Positions 34,989 through 43,317 of a stretch of DNA of 64,000 bases are shown piece after piece. The notes below the pieces were generated by a model. That model was not told the origin of the DNA, ran no database searches, and saw nothing but the letters and a program-made list of their open reading frames with translations. The position numbers and the translations under genes are program-made. The DNA is taken from assembly GCA_002411345.1 (NCBI GenBank), contig DHSL01000041.1:33982-97981 (forward strand), written 5' to 3'. The DNA comes from Bacteroidales bacterium UBA5287. Lineage in GTDB: Bacteria; Bacteroidota; Bacteroidia; Bacteroidales; Dysgonomonadaceae. Numbering within the stretch: position 1 is the first letter of the stretch; the number at the start of each line of letters is the position of its first letter.

Positions 34989-37763
34989 TTAGTTTTTATT
35001 TAAGGTTTTAGATAGCATTTCTTTTATTGTTTCTACATTAATAGTTTCAATCGTAGATATACGGCATGGTTTCAGTTCAAATCTTGAAAGAATTTCATCT
35101 TTGAGCTTATCTCTGGATTGTTGAGTTTCATTTTCCTTATGATATTTCCACCCATCAACCTCTATTGCCATAAGAGGTTTTTTAGTAAGAGAGTTGTAGA
35201 GTAGGAAATCCACATGTGAGAAAGGGCTTTCTGCAAATACTCGTTCTTTATCGTTCAACAGGCTCCAGTTTGCAATTAGACGAGATAACGGATAATGGCA
35301 TAACACTTCAATGTTACCAAGATGTAATTCAGTTATAGCCTTACCTAATGTATCATAAATAAGATTCTCTGATAAGTGTTCAGACACTTGTTTATATTTG
35401 GATTCATAGGCTAATCTTTCTGCTGAATATTGCTTATAGAGTATATCAAAAACAGAATGAAGCTTACTTTCTTTTACTTTAAAGTTATTGTATTGAATAT
35501 ATGAAACTAATTGAGCCAAGTTTGATTCGGAAGGCATTTCGTTGCCATTGACCACTACACAAAGTCTAGTCTTGGCTCTTGAAATGGCAACATTCATCAG
35601 ATTTGGATCATCAGAAAATTCTGTAGGAGAATTATCTACCATACTCATAATAATAGTGTCGCACTCACGTCCTTGAAATTTATGTACTGTACTTGCAATA
35701 TCCTGACCTATAGCCTTATTTATAGCATGAGCTTGATCACGATATGGCGTTATGATACCAATACTTCCTTCTTTGGAATATTCTGGCATCACTTCTTGAA
35801 CTATAACATCAATTTCACGCTGATTATAATGTCCACGAGCATGATTGCCAGGAACTGTCTTGACAACTTGAAGAACTTTATCTTCATTCTTGTCGGTAGT
35901 CATTGCTAATAGTTCTCCATCATAAAAACGCTGATTGCAGAAATCTATAATTTTAGGATGACATCGATAATGTTCTCTAAGTAATGTTACAGGCGCATCG
36001 GCGAAAACCTTTATGCACGATTCTAGAAAACTATGTGTTAATGCTGAGTACTTTTCATCCACATTGTAGGTTTCTTGAATTGATTTTAAAGCCTTAGCTT
36101 CTTCACGACTCACCACATTCGGAAGTTGCTTATCATCTCCAACAATTACCGCATTTGTAGCACACGATAGAGCTAAAGCTCCTGTTTTAATGTCAACCTG
36201 AGACGCTTCGTCCATAATCACATAATCGAAGACCATATCTTTGCTTATACAAGTTTTTGCAGAATAGGTTGTACTTAACACAACAGGATATTCTTGTAAG
36301 AATGCTTCTGTTTGAGGCTTTATGGTTTTTAGTGTAAATTTCTTACGCTCTCCAGATTTGTATCTATTTGCAATATTGTGCTTCAGTATTTGTAAAGAGC
36401 AGGTTTGCAGGTCCTTAATCCTTTGTGACATATCAATGGATTGAAGAGTACCTTCAATAGTCGAAAGTTCACTTTCAATTTCACGTTTTCTGGATATATA
36501 ATATGCTGTTTCCAGTGCATTGATGATAGTAGATGGTTGAGCTTTTAAGAGATTAATTATTTTAAATCCAAGTGAAAACCCCCACTTCAACTTAAACCAT
36601 AAGCTTGGCTTTTGTTTATTTTCATGCATGAAAACATAAATGAGGCGCAAGGTCATTAGTTTGGCTGAACTTTTTGAGGATAACCACTCATGTTCAGAAT
36701 CTATCTGATGGTGCAATTCATCATATTTAGTTTCTCTTAATAGTGCATTTAGATCAGCTTTGAGTATAGCATATCGTGATTGATTATCAAATCCTGTGGA
36801 AACATTTTTTAGCGCATCAACAGATTTCTGTATAATTGTAGCTAATTCACCTAACTTCCATGCTTCCATTTGTGGATATTCCTTTTGACACGCAATAAAA
36901 GCCTCTTTATTCTCAACACTACCAAGCTTAGCTACAATAAAATCCAGACCTTCGCTTGCCAATTTTTCCGCGACATTTTCAACGGCAGAATTATTATTAG
37001 AAACAACAAGGACACTCTTTTTTGCTAATAAGAGATTAGCTATAACATTGAGAATTGTTTGTGTTTTACCAGTACCAGGAGGGCCTTGAATTATACTTAC
37101 CTGACGAGACAGAGCATTCTCAACAGCCTTTTTCTGACTAGCGTTGCATCCAAAAGGATAATAGATTTGATTAGGTAGTCTATATGTAGAAAGTTTTGTT
37201 CTATCTCCTAAATATTGAGCGAGTGGAACATTATCACGTTTTACATCAATCACTCCATATTGTAGAGCAAGAATATTTTCTTTTTCCTCTGTCATCAATC
37301 CTGTCTCAGCAACAAGTTTGTTAAGATAATCCCAAGTTGAACCGCCATTCTTATCAATAGGAGTACGTGTTACATAAACTTCATCTCCTACAAGGTTGTC
37401 GTAATTTCCATTATTGTAGACAACATAATAATAATAATGCCGACCATCATCAAATCGCAATAACTCAGAAACATTTGTAATGTGTTTATTCCTGACATAT
37501 AGCCCTTTTTCTTCTAAATTGATAGATACCGGATTTGTAAGGTACAGTAACCTTGATGTATTATAATTGAATATACGTTGAGAGGTTGAGAATTTTACAG
37601 CCCACATACCATTCTTATTCTCATTAATATAGACGACTTGGTCGGTAACAAACATTCGTTTATTACCTCTTTTTTCCAAGTCTACTATCATATATTTCCG
37701 TGGGTCCATACTAAATAATTTATATGACAAATCGTTAATGAAAAAAGTTCTGCTAATCGACAA
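34989..37763 (-). CDS. SF1 (UPF1-like) helicase with C-terminal DUF2726-like nuclease domain
   Basis: A 924-residue protein of the COG1112 helicase type. An N-terminal region of 200 residues of unknown fold precedes Walker A QGPPGTGKTQTILNV (226-240). Then come DEAD-like motif II VIMDEASQVDIKTGA (about 516-530), GDDKQLPNV, motif V STVHKFQGRECDTIIMS, and motif VI NVAISRAKTRLCVV. The last 140 residues match DUF2726, a Vsr/PD-(D/E)xK-related domain: FSHVDFLLYN then LMAIEVDGWKYHKENETQQS and DEILSRFEL. Helicase-nuclease fusions of this kind are frequent stand-alone defence genes. It converges with mcrC and stands upstream of a dead gene. The start could also be the internal Met of MDPRKYMIVDLEKRG (residue 19). 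Confidence 0.85.
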   Translation of the reverse strand: MSISRTFFINDLSYKLFSMDPRKYMIVDLEKRGNKRMFVTDQVVYINENKNGMWAVKFSTSQRIFNYNTSRLLYLTNPVSINLEEKGLYVRNKHITNVSELLRFDDGRHYYYYVVYNNGNYDNLVGDEVYVTRTPIDKNGGSTWDYLNKLVAETGLMTEEKENILALQYGVIDVKRDNVPLAQYLGDRTKLSTYRLPNQIYYPFGCNASQKKAVENALSRQVSIIQGPPGTGKTQTILNVIANLLLAKKSVLVVSNNNSAVENVAEKLASEGLDFIVAKLGSVENKEAFIACQKEYPQMEAWKLGELATIIQKSVDALKNVSTGFDNQSRYAILKADLNALLRETKYDELHHQIDSEHEWLSSKSSAKLMTLRLIYVFMHENKQKPSLWFKLKWGFSLGFKIINLLKAQPSTIINALETAYYISRKREIESELSTIEGTLQSIDMSQRIKDLQTCSLQILKHNIANRYKSGERKKFTLKTIKPQTEAFLQEYPVVLSTTYSAKTCISKDMVFDYVIMDEASQVDIKTGALALSCATNAVIVGDDKQLPNVVSREEAKALKSIQETYNVDEKYSALTHSFLESCIKVFADAPVTLLREHYRCHPKIIDFCNQRFYDGELLAMTTDKNEDKVLQVVKTVPGNHARGHYNQREIDVIVQEVMPEYSKEGSIGIITPYRDQAHAINKAIGQDIASTVHKFQGRECDTIIMSMVDNSPTEFSDDPNLMNVAISRAKTRLCVVVNGNEMPSESNLAQLVSYIQYNNFKVKESKLHSVFDILYKQYSAERLAYESKYKQVSEHLSENLIYDTLGKAITELHLGNIEVLCHYPLSRLIANWSLLNDKERVFAESPFSHVDFLLYNSLTKKPLMAIEVDGWKYHKENETQQSRDKLKDEILSRFELKPCRISTIETINVETIKEMLSKTLNKN

Positions 37764-37794
37764 GGATATATGCTACTTGCATATATATCACTCT

Positions 37795-38088
37795 TTAGCC
37801 TTTTTTCACTACAAAGTCGACTTTTTTATCTCTCATCGCTCCGACATAAATATCATAACCTGCTATACGAAGCTCCAGATAAACAAGATTCTCTAACTTA
37901 TAACCGATGTTGTAACCAAATCCCGGATAGAGATAATTCTTAAACGAAAGATCATTGATATAATATTTACAGTTACCAAATATAGTTTCTTTACCTCGAA
38001 TATTGTAACGTTCAACCTGATGAACAAGAAACGTATCTTTGAAATATCCGATATATTCACACAAACATAGATATTTTCTTTTATACAC
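37795..38088 (-). pseudogene. C-terminal remnant of an ATP-binding DUF4143-type protein
   Basis: The frame encodes INDLSFKNYLYPGFGYNIGY, LENLVYLELRIAGYDIYVGA and MRDKKVDFVVKKG, the C-terminal nuclease-like part of DUF4143 AAA proteins. Those proteins are normally about 380-400 residues. The whole ATPase half, including Walker A and B, is missing, and the frame also stops early after KKG. It is not expected to function. Confidence 0.7.
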
Positions 38089-38132
38089 GAAATTTCACAA
38101 AGACTATTTTTTATTTAAAAGAGTACCTCTGT

Positions 38133-38723
38133 TTAGGGATTTTTAATCATATATAAAATAGAATCTCTGCTCAATGTATTGATAAACTCTAACAAACCAT
38201 CGCTTGAATTTGCTCTTTTTATTTCTTCTATTTCATCTTCAGCTTTTTGTGTTTCGTTGAGAAGAATTAAAGTCGTTATTTTATTGTATCGATTTGATCG
38301 AAGTGCATTAGAATCGTTTGAGCTTTTTATTCTTTCGTCAAATTTTTTGATCGCTTTGTTATAATATTCTTTTGCTTCTATTGAATCCCCTTTTGCATCA
38401 GCTATTAAACCAAGAGCCTGATAACCTTCGGCATAATCCGGTTTCTTTTTTATTGCTTGTTGGGTTTCTTCAAAAGCTTTGTTCCAGTCTTTTTTTCTCA
38501 TATAAATGATGGATTTTCCTATATGTGGAAAATAATATGTTTTGTCTGTTTTAATTGATTGGTCATAAACCAACAACGCGCTGTCCAGTCGGCCTTGATT
38601 TATAAGCTCCAGTGCTTTGTTGTTTAATTCAACAGCTTGCGGATCATAAGTTCTCTCATACATTTTTGTACATGAGTTTATGAGGATAATTAGTAAAAAT
38701 AAAGTGATAATAGATTTTGTCAT
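38133..38723 (-). CDS. Tetratricopeptide-repeat lipoprotein
   Basis: The signal peptide ends at LLIILINSC (lipobox). Residues 30-140 form about three TPR motifs (ALELINQGRLDSALLVYDQS; AFEETQQAIKKKPDYAEGYQ; GDSIEAKEYYNKAIKKFDER). The 196-residue protein is of a common size for Bacteroidota TPR lipoproteins that hold protein partners at the outer or inner membrane. It has its own promoter and no obvious partner. Partner and role are unknown. Confidence 0.82.
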   Translation of the reverse strand: MTKSIITLFLLIILINSCTKMYERTYDPQAVELNNKALELINQGRLDSALLVYDQSIKTDKTYYFPHIGKSIIYMRKKDWNKAFEETQQAIKKKPDYAEGYQALGLIADAKGDSIEAKEYYNKAIKKFDERIKSSNDSNALRSNRYNKITTLILLNETQKAEDEIEEIKRANSSDGLLEFINTLSRDSILYMIKNP

Positions 38724-38748
38724 AAGTTTATATTTTAAACGTCTATAG

Positions 38749-38778
38749 CAAATATAGATAACATATCTTTATAAGCAA
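38749..38778 (-). promoter_or_regulatory. Promoter of the TPR lipoprotein gene
   Basis: On the minus strand TATATTTG (complement of 38749-38756) matches the -7 consensus, with TTGC about 22 bases upstream as a possible -33 element. The start codon is 26 bases downstream. Confidence 0.55.
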
Positions 38779-38825
38779 TAAGAATTGCTCAGAAAATAAG
38801 TTACTTATAGCAACTATTGAATAAA

Positions 38826-38854
38826 TGTCGCAATTATTTACTATAATTGCGACA
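38826..38854 (+). promoter_or_regulatory. Perfect 12-base inverted repeat before the DUF6088 remnant
   Basis: TGTCGCAATTAT (38826-38837) and its exact complement ATAATTGCGACA (38843-38854) flank five bases. The repeat lies 19 bases before the ATG of the truncated DUF6088 gene. It is a good candidate for the autoregulatory operator of an AbiEi-type antitoxin. It persists although the gene is broken. Confidence 0.65.
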
Positions 38855-38873
38855 TAAAAAAGTAAATAATTAA

Positions 38874-39017
38874 ATGGATAGCATTGATGATAAAATACTT
38901 ACAAAAATAAAAAAAGAGAAGAAGGGTTCGCTCTTTTTTACCGAAGATTTTCTGAACTTTGGTTCAGCAAAAGCAGTGGGAAAAACCCTGAAGCGTGATC
39001 CTTTATTAGGCGAATAA
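38874..39017 (+). pseudogene. Truncated DUF6088 (AbiEi-type antitoxin) gene
   Basis: The 47-codon frame begins MDSIDDKILTKIKKEKKGSL, FFTEDFLNFGSAKAV and GKTLKR, the usual N-terminal winged-helix start of DUF6088 proteins (about 200 residues). It then runs into unrelated sequence and stops. The toxin-side partner is absent. The gene is a decayed end of a toxin-antitoxin or abortive-infection pair. Confidence 0.7.
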
Positions 39018-39052
39018 AACCAAGGTGCTGCGCGTAAAATTGAAGACATACA

Positions 39053-39619
39053 CTAATAGTATTTGTCAATGCCACCAAAACCTGAAATAAGTTTGTTGTC
39101 TCTGGTTTTTTTAATAAAGTTATTCAGTCGTTTGGTAAATTCTTCTGGTCGTTTTCTTGCTTCATCAATATATGCAATTCGTATTCGTTTGTAGGAGTCT
39201 GAAAAAACTTTATAATTATTCCAAACTGTTTTGTCTTTTTTTATTTCATCTAAAATATCCAAAGGAAAAACATAATTTTTTGAAATAATTTTTTGAGCTG
39301 TTTTAATAAACGAATGATGAATTAGATTGTTTTCCGCTAACCATTTCAGTCGTTCAATATTAGGTTGTGAATATCTGCTCTTGGGTTGTCGGGGAGTAAA
39401 TCGCTGAATTGTGTGGTCTTTGTCAAGAGTTTTATTGGTGCTGTCTATCCAGCCGAAACATAAGGCTTCTTCAACTGCATCATTGTATTGAATTCGTTCT
39501 TCCCCAGTCGACTTTTTAGCATAAACCAACCATACTTCGTTCTCAATATTAAAATTCTGCTGAAGCCAATTTCTCCAATCAGTTCTTGTTTTTATGTTAA
39601 GTATCTTGTCAGTTGTCAA
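39053..39619 (-). CDS. YdeI/OmpD-associated family protein
   Basis: The 188-residue protein has the YdeI-type N-terminal domain (NFNIENEVWLVYAKKSTGEE; YNDAVEEALCFGWIDSTNK; RFTPRQPKSRYSQPN) and the C-terminal all-helical tail (ARKRPEEFTKRLNNFIKKTR). Members have been linked to protection from bacteriocins and peptides, but the activity is not established. It lies last in a three-gene minus-strand group with VOC and SRPBCC genes, spaced 38 and 22 bases, so the three are co-transcribed. Confidence 0.88.
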   Translation of the reverse strand: MTTDKILNIKTRTDWRNWLQQNFNIENEVWLVYAKKSTGEERIQYNDAVEEALCFGWIDSTNKTLDKDHTIQRFTPRQPKSRYSQPNIERLKWLAENNLIHHSFIKTAQKIISKNYVFPLDILDEIKKDKTVWNNYKVFSDSYKRIRIAYIDEARKRPEEFTKRLNNFIKKTRDNKLISGFGGIDKYY

Positions 39620-39657
39620 TTTATTTTATTTATAAAGTTATCCATATAAATCAATCT

Positions 39658-40068
39658 TTATGATTGTTGTGGAAATTTAGTCATATCCATGTAAAAAATC
39701 TCCCAAGTATGTCCGTCAAGATCTTCAATGGTTCGCTGTTGCATAAAGCCATAATCTTTAAATTCGCTTGGTTCTGTTCCACCTGCTTTTAGTCCTTTAG
39801 TCATTATATTATTCACTTCGTCAACGCTGTCAACCGATAATGAAAAAAGTCCTGCTAAATTTGATTTGGTGTCAGCTAATGGTTTTGTTGCAAACGAGCT
39901 AAACTTTTCGTGTGTTAATAACATCACGAAAATATTTTCACTCCAAACCATACATTTTCCAGCATCATCTGAAAATTGTGGATTGTTTGTAAATCCTAAT
40001 GCAGTGTAAAAGTCCATTGATTTTTGAAGGTCTTTTACTGCTAAATTGATAAATATTTGTTTTGCCAT
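39658..40068 (-). CDS. VOC (glyoxalase/bleomycin-resistance fold) protein
   Basis: A 136-residue protein with the paired beta-alpha-beta-beta-beta units of the vicinal oxygen chelate superfamily: FINLAVKDLQKSMDFYTALG at the start, and IEDLDGHTWEIFYMD at the end with the usual metal-site Glu. The subgroup is the PhnB-like family with a Bacteroidota-type MLLTHEKFSSF loop. The substrate cannot be read from the sequence. It is the middle gene of a group with a YdeI-type and an SRPBCC protein, a combination often found as a mobile stress or detoxification block. Confidence 0.88.
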   Translation of the reverse strand: MAKQIFINLAVKDLQKSMDFYTALGFTNNPQFSDDAGKCMVWSENIFVMLLTHEKFSSFATKPLADTKSNLAGLFSLSVDSVDEVNNIMTKGLKAGGTEPSEFKDYGFMQQRTIEDLDGHTWEIFYMDMTKFPQQS

Positions 40069-40090
40069 TTTATTATTTTTTAGTGATTAT

Positions 40091-40540
40091 TTATTCGTCC
40101 GTGATATTAGGTTCTACCAAACGTTTTAATTTGTCTAATGAATCTTGCCAACCTAAATAACACATTTCAACAGGTATTATATCGGGTATTCCTTCCTGTG
40201 TTACAAAAAGTTCTGTACCACATGTAACCTTTTTGAATTCAATCGTTGTTATCATTTGTCCCGGCATATTTGGGTCGTCAAAATGGTCGGAATATTTTAG
40301 TAGTTCATTAGGAATAATTTCCAAATATTCGCCACCAAACGAGTTTCCATTACCTGTGGTAAAATTAGTAAACGTCATTTTGTATGTTCCACCAACTTTT
40401 ACATTCAGACTATGAACTTTACATACAAATCCATAAGGTGGCAACCAAGAAGCCATTGAATCGGCATCTGTGAATGCTTTAAATACTTTTTCTACAGGTG
40501 CTGCAAAAACCCGGTGCAGATTTACTTTGTTATTTGCCAT
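40091..40540 (-). CDS. SRPBCC (AHSA1-like) domain protein
   Basis: The 149-residue protein shows the AHSA1/SRPBCC pattern: LHRVFAAPVEKVFKAFTDAD at the start, then WLPPYGFVCKVHSLNVKVGG, YKMTFTNFTTGNGNSFGGEY and the C-terminal helix YLGWQDSLDKLKRLVE. The fold encloses a hydrophobic pocket for small ligands. It is first in the minus-strand trio with VOC and YdeI-type genes. No enzyme function can be assigned. Confidence 0.9.
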   Translation of the reverse strand: MANNKVNLHRVFAAPVEKVFKAFTDADSMASWLPPYGFVCKVHSLNVKVGGTYKMTFTNFTTGNGNSFGGEYLEIIPNELLKYSDHFDDPNMPGQMITTIEFKKVTCGTELFVTQEGIPDIIPVEMCYLGWQDSLDKLKRLVEPNITDE

Positions 40541-40621
40541 ATTGCTACTTTTTATGTTATTAAATGAACAAACAAAATTCTATATAAATGTAACAAATAT
40601 GACAATCAAGAGTTCAACTTT

Positions 40622-40693
40622 TTAATATTGCACCTTTTCGAGTAAGGTTTGAGAATGTGCGTTCAGTATCACGGAACGAATATTAGTTGCAAC
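40622..40693 (-). pseudogene. Internally deleted SRAP (HMCES/YedK-type) remnant
   Basis: On the minus strand the sequence reads NIRSVILNAHSQT followed directly by LLEKVQY and a stop. In the intact SRAP protein at 53327-54052 these match NIRSMTLNARSET (middle) and LQKVQY (the very end). About 130 codons between them and the whole N-terminus are missing. It is a short relic of a paralogue. Confidence 0.7.
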
Positions 40694-40703
40694 AAAGGTT
40701 ACC

Positions 40704-41537
40704 TTAAAACAATGATAATTGTGTCTTATCTTCTTTTAGTGGATAAAATACGCCAATAATAATAAAAGGATTAGGTCCAACATTGTGAAATTTTTGGGTA
40801 GTTCCAAGGAAAAAATGCAAATCACATTTGCTCAACATATAGTCAAAATACTTTGCTTTTACTTTTTGACAAGCTATTTCTTCATTACCTTTCGCAGCTT
40901 TCAGACAGTTCCAATAAAGTGCTCCTAATTCCCAATCTTCCACCATCATAGTACGTTCTTTATTATCCACAGTTGTAAAAACGTAAGAAAATTTATAGGG
41001 AACCTTTTTGGCTACTTGAAATATTTTTTTTGTTTCCTCATTGTCAAATAAACTACCTTGGGCTTGTTTTGCAATAATAGAATCAAGTTTTTTCTTATCC
41101 CATTCACGATCACAAGGTTCCCAAATAAAATTTATCACTTCTTTGGGTTTAAGTACAGCTAACGATGTTCCTATTGTTTCATCTTTTGCTTCTTGAATTA
41201 GAACTGACATATCATCATAAACATTTTTCAGAGCATACTCTTTGCGAAACATCCAATTGTGTGCTGTTGAAATAGAATTACCTAAGTTGATGTCTTTATC
41301 CAAATCAGTAGGGCGATAGCTTTCTTTTCTGAAATCTTTTGTGTTTCGTACAATGTCCATTTCAATCCATTGCCACTTTTCATACTGTTCAGCATATTTA
41401 AGTTTTCGATAAGGTACAGGGTAAATTCTTACCCACGAACCATCCTCCTTGAAACCTGCTGTGCAAACTAATTCTTGGTATGTTGCAGATAAGGTAGGAT
41501 ATGTTTTTACGGAAATTAAAATACGGGTTAATGACAT
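40704..41537 (-). CDS. Conserved protein paired with DUF488 gene, function unknown
   Basis: The start is set at ATG 41537 (MSLTRILISVKTYPTLSATY), four bases after the DUF488 stop; a longer frame to 41567 would overlap that gene. The 277-residue product is soluble. Notable stretches are ELVCTAGFKEDGSWVRIYPV, FIWEPCDREWDKKKLDSI, and near the C-terminus KCDLHFFLGTTQKFHNVGPN with PFIIIGVFYP. The N-terminal pattern suggests a PUA/ASCH-like or nucleic-acid-binding barrel, and the end recalls a sensor fold, but neither is certain. Tight coupling with the DUF488 gene points to one two-component function. Confidence 0.65.
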   Translation of the reverse strand: MSLTRILISVKTYPTLSATYQELVCTAGFKEDGSWVRIYPVPYRKLKYAEQYEKWQWIEMDIVRNTKDFRKESYRPTDLDKDINLGNSISTAHNWMFRKEYALKNVYDDMSVLIQEAKDETIGTSLAVLKPKEVINFIWEPCDREWDKKKLDSIIAKQAQGSLFDNEETKKIFQVAKKVPYKFSYVFTTVDNKERTMMVEDWELGALYWNCLKAAKGNEEIACQKVKAKYFDYMLSKCDLHFFLGTTQKFHNVGPNPFIIIGVFYPLKEDKTQLSLF

Positions 41538-41541
41538 AGAA

Positions 41542-42441
41542 TTATAACATTTTAAGTTCGTAGTCAATATTTGGTAGTTGCATTAAGGAATGTGCCACAC
41601 ATGAACGATGACATTGTTTAGGATTATTTTCAAAACACGTTAGAGCAACACGCTTACCCTTGTCTAATAGATTGCGGATAAATAATAATGAAGCAAAATT
41701 ATTTAATAGGGTTGTTTTTTTGTATTCATCAAAAAGAACATCATAATCCGCTTGGGTGCGAAGTTCTTTTCTTTTATCAGAAACAATACCTAAATCAGGT
41801 AAATGTATGTATTCAATATCCACACCTTTACAAGCTAATTCAAGTGTTTTTTTTGAAAAGCCATACTTTTGGCTATATGCGTTTTTTCTCACATCGCAGA
41901 GTACATTTACATCATTGATTATTAACTTATTTATATAAGTTTCTAAAGAAATGCCTTCATATCCTATAGTAAATAGTTGCTTATCAGCAAAATGTCGCTT
42001 TTGCCTCTCAATTTCAATAATTTCGGAACCATTCAAGATATCCGTTGCAATTGTACTTTTTATAGCGTAATATGGATATTTTTGATAGGTGTAACGTATT
42101 AAATTCGTTTGCGTTAGTTTGCCGAATTGTTCTTTTACCTCAAGTAATTTCTTTTTATCATCCGGCTTAAGCATATTAATAAAACCATCATTTTTTATTA
42201 ACTCATAAAATCTTCCATTGTCTGTTTCTGAAATATTAAAATAGCCATATTTGGTTAGTGTTAATACATCCTGATTAGCTTGAAACGAAAAACATCCATA
42301 GTGATACGGCACAAAATCAAATGACTTAACAGCTTGTTTTCGAGTGAACAAAAACAAGTACTTTTGGAGTTGTTTGGCGGTTAATTTTCCGTCAAAAACA
42401 CTCATTAAAGCTAATATTATTTTTCTTCGATAATACATCAT
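41542..42441 (-). CDS. DUF488 protein with N-terminal helical domain
   Basis: Residues about 1-140 form a helix-rich domain resembling the YwgA/DUF4065-like group (YYRRKIILALMSVFDGKLTA; KLTQTNLIRYTYQKYPYYAI). Residues about 155-299 are DUF488: LFTIGYEGISLETYINKLI, NVLCDVRKNAYSQKYGFSK, and the Cys-rich end RVALTCFENNPKQCHRSCVA. The DVR and CFE..P..CHR motifs are the conserved putative active site of DUF488. The family is often found in defence and DNA-modification neighbourhoods, but no activity is known to me. The gene is first of a coupled pair and lies within a region dense in defence genes and relics. Confidence 0.8.
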   Translation of the reverse strand: MMYYRRKIILALMSVFDGKLTAKQLQKYLFLFTRKQAVKSFDFVPYHYGCFSFQANQDVLTLTKYGYFNISETDNGRFYELIKNDGFINMLKPDDKKKLLEVKEQFGKLTQTNLIRYTYQKYPYYAIKSTIATDILNGSEIIEIERQKRHFADKQLFTIGYEGISLETYINKLIINDVNVLCDVRKNAYSQKYGFSKKTLELACKGVDIEYIHLPDLGIVSDKRKELRTQADYDVLFDEYKKTTLLNNFASLLFIRNLLDKGKRVALTCFENNPKQCHRSCVAHSLMQLPNIDYELKML

Positions 42442-42800
42442 TACTACAAAAGTACAAAGTTTATTTTATTATAGTTACTTTATTCTATAATAAAATCGGA
42501 CTTGATGCTTTGAACAAATCTTTGATTAATTCGTAGTTCCGTTGCATAGATTTCAAATTTAATAACAGCATCAGCAACGATATCAATCAAGATTCAATAA
42601 TCTGAATATCGATGTTTATACCAATTGTTTCTAAATCTTTACGAGTGATATTATCATTTTTACCATATTTGTCTCCATAAGCTACTTTATATATCTATAG
42701 TTCTCAATTGTAATTTGTTAAGAAAATATTTTACATGCTAAGCGGTTTGGTAAATGATAACATGAGACAGGAGTGAGGAGTTTAGATACTTTAAAGTAAG
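42442..42800. other. Intergenic region with a short coding trace and IS66 relic
   Basis: No intact gene is visible. On the minus strand 42587-42690 reads KVAYGDKYGKNDNITRKDLE followed by TIGINIDIQIIES and a stop, which looks like the tail of a lost protein. The TnpB fragment at 42720-42776 is listed separately. The region ends at the cobalamin riboswitch promoter. Confidence 0.4.
42720..42776 (+). pseudogene. Second IS66 TnpB fragment
   Basis: The frame reads KKIFYMLSGLVNDNMRQE and a stop. At the DNA level it is nearly identical over about 45 bases to the TnpB piece at 31004-31050 (shared AGCGGTTTGGTAAATGAT, then ACATGAGACAG). The two pieces bracket an 11.7 kb region containing McrBC, the helicase and the DUF488 pair. 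Confidence 0.65.
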
Positions 42801-42801
42801 A

Positions 42802-42828
42802 TTATCCAAATAATTTAATATATCTTTG
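42802..42828 (+). promoter_or_regulatory. Promoter of the cobalamin-uptake operon
   Basis: TATCTTTG at 42821-42828 matches TAnnTTTG, with TTATCC 19 bases upstream as a possible -33 element. It lies directly before the riboswitch, so transcription would begin at the aptamer's first stem. Confidence 0.6.
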
Positions 42829-42830
42829 CA

Positions 42831-43026
42831 CCAGCATTTGGTTCCCGATGCACACCGATTGGTCGTGATAAGGATTAAAAGGGAATGTCGTGAAATTCGG
42901 CAACAGTTCCCGCTGCTGTAAGTTCTTGTTCTCATTTGAGGGCAAAAAAGTTTCAACAATCTTTGTCACTGGTTTAATTACCGGGAAGGCGTTGAAACCG
43001 GAACGAGTCAGAAGACCTGCCTATGC
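42831..43026 (+). ncRNA. Cobalamin riboswitch
   Basis: The conserved B12 aptamer elements appear in order: GGTTCCCGATG near 42840, GATTAAAAGGGAAT, GAAATTCGGCAACAGTTCCC followed by GCTGCTGTAAG (the B12 box region), CACTGG, CCGGGAAGGCGTTGAAACCG, and the closing GAGTCAGAAGACCTGCC. It controls the surface B12-uptake genes that start at 43318. The untranslated leader continues for almost 300 bases after the aptamer and contains further short helices (GCCGGCGG; ATCCCGTCGTTCG), presumably the expression platform. Binding of adenosylcobalamin or methylcobalamin should lower expression. Confidence 0.95.
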
Positions 43027-43317
43027 ATTTTACGGATTTCGTATCTCACGGGTAATGAGTAAAAGCCGGCGGTTTTCTGACAAACTTTACAAATTTTCCA
43101 ATCCCGTCGTTCGCTGTTTTTCATACGTTTGGTCGTAATCCAGTTTAAAAACTAAATTACGGTCGAATGATGAAGTTTTGTGGTATTTCCAACCTTGTTA
43201 TTTCTTCAGCCGGAGTAGAAATAAAGTTCTGCACTGGAGAGTTATTGTCTGTAATTACGTTCATTTCCGGACATTATCAATTCAAACAACAAATAATAAC
43301 TTTTAAAAATTGAAGAA

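Noticed and set aside
42890..43138. An 82-codon open frame within the region upstream of the B12 operon
   Set aside because: It lies across the cobalamin aptamer and its expression platform; the conserved riboswitch elements explain the sequence.
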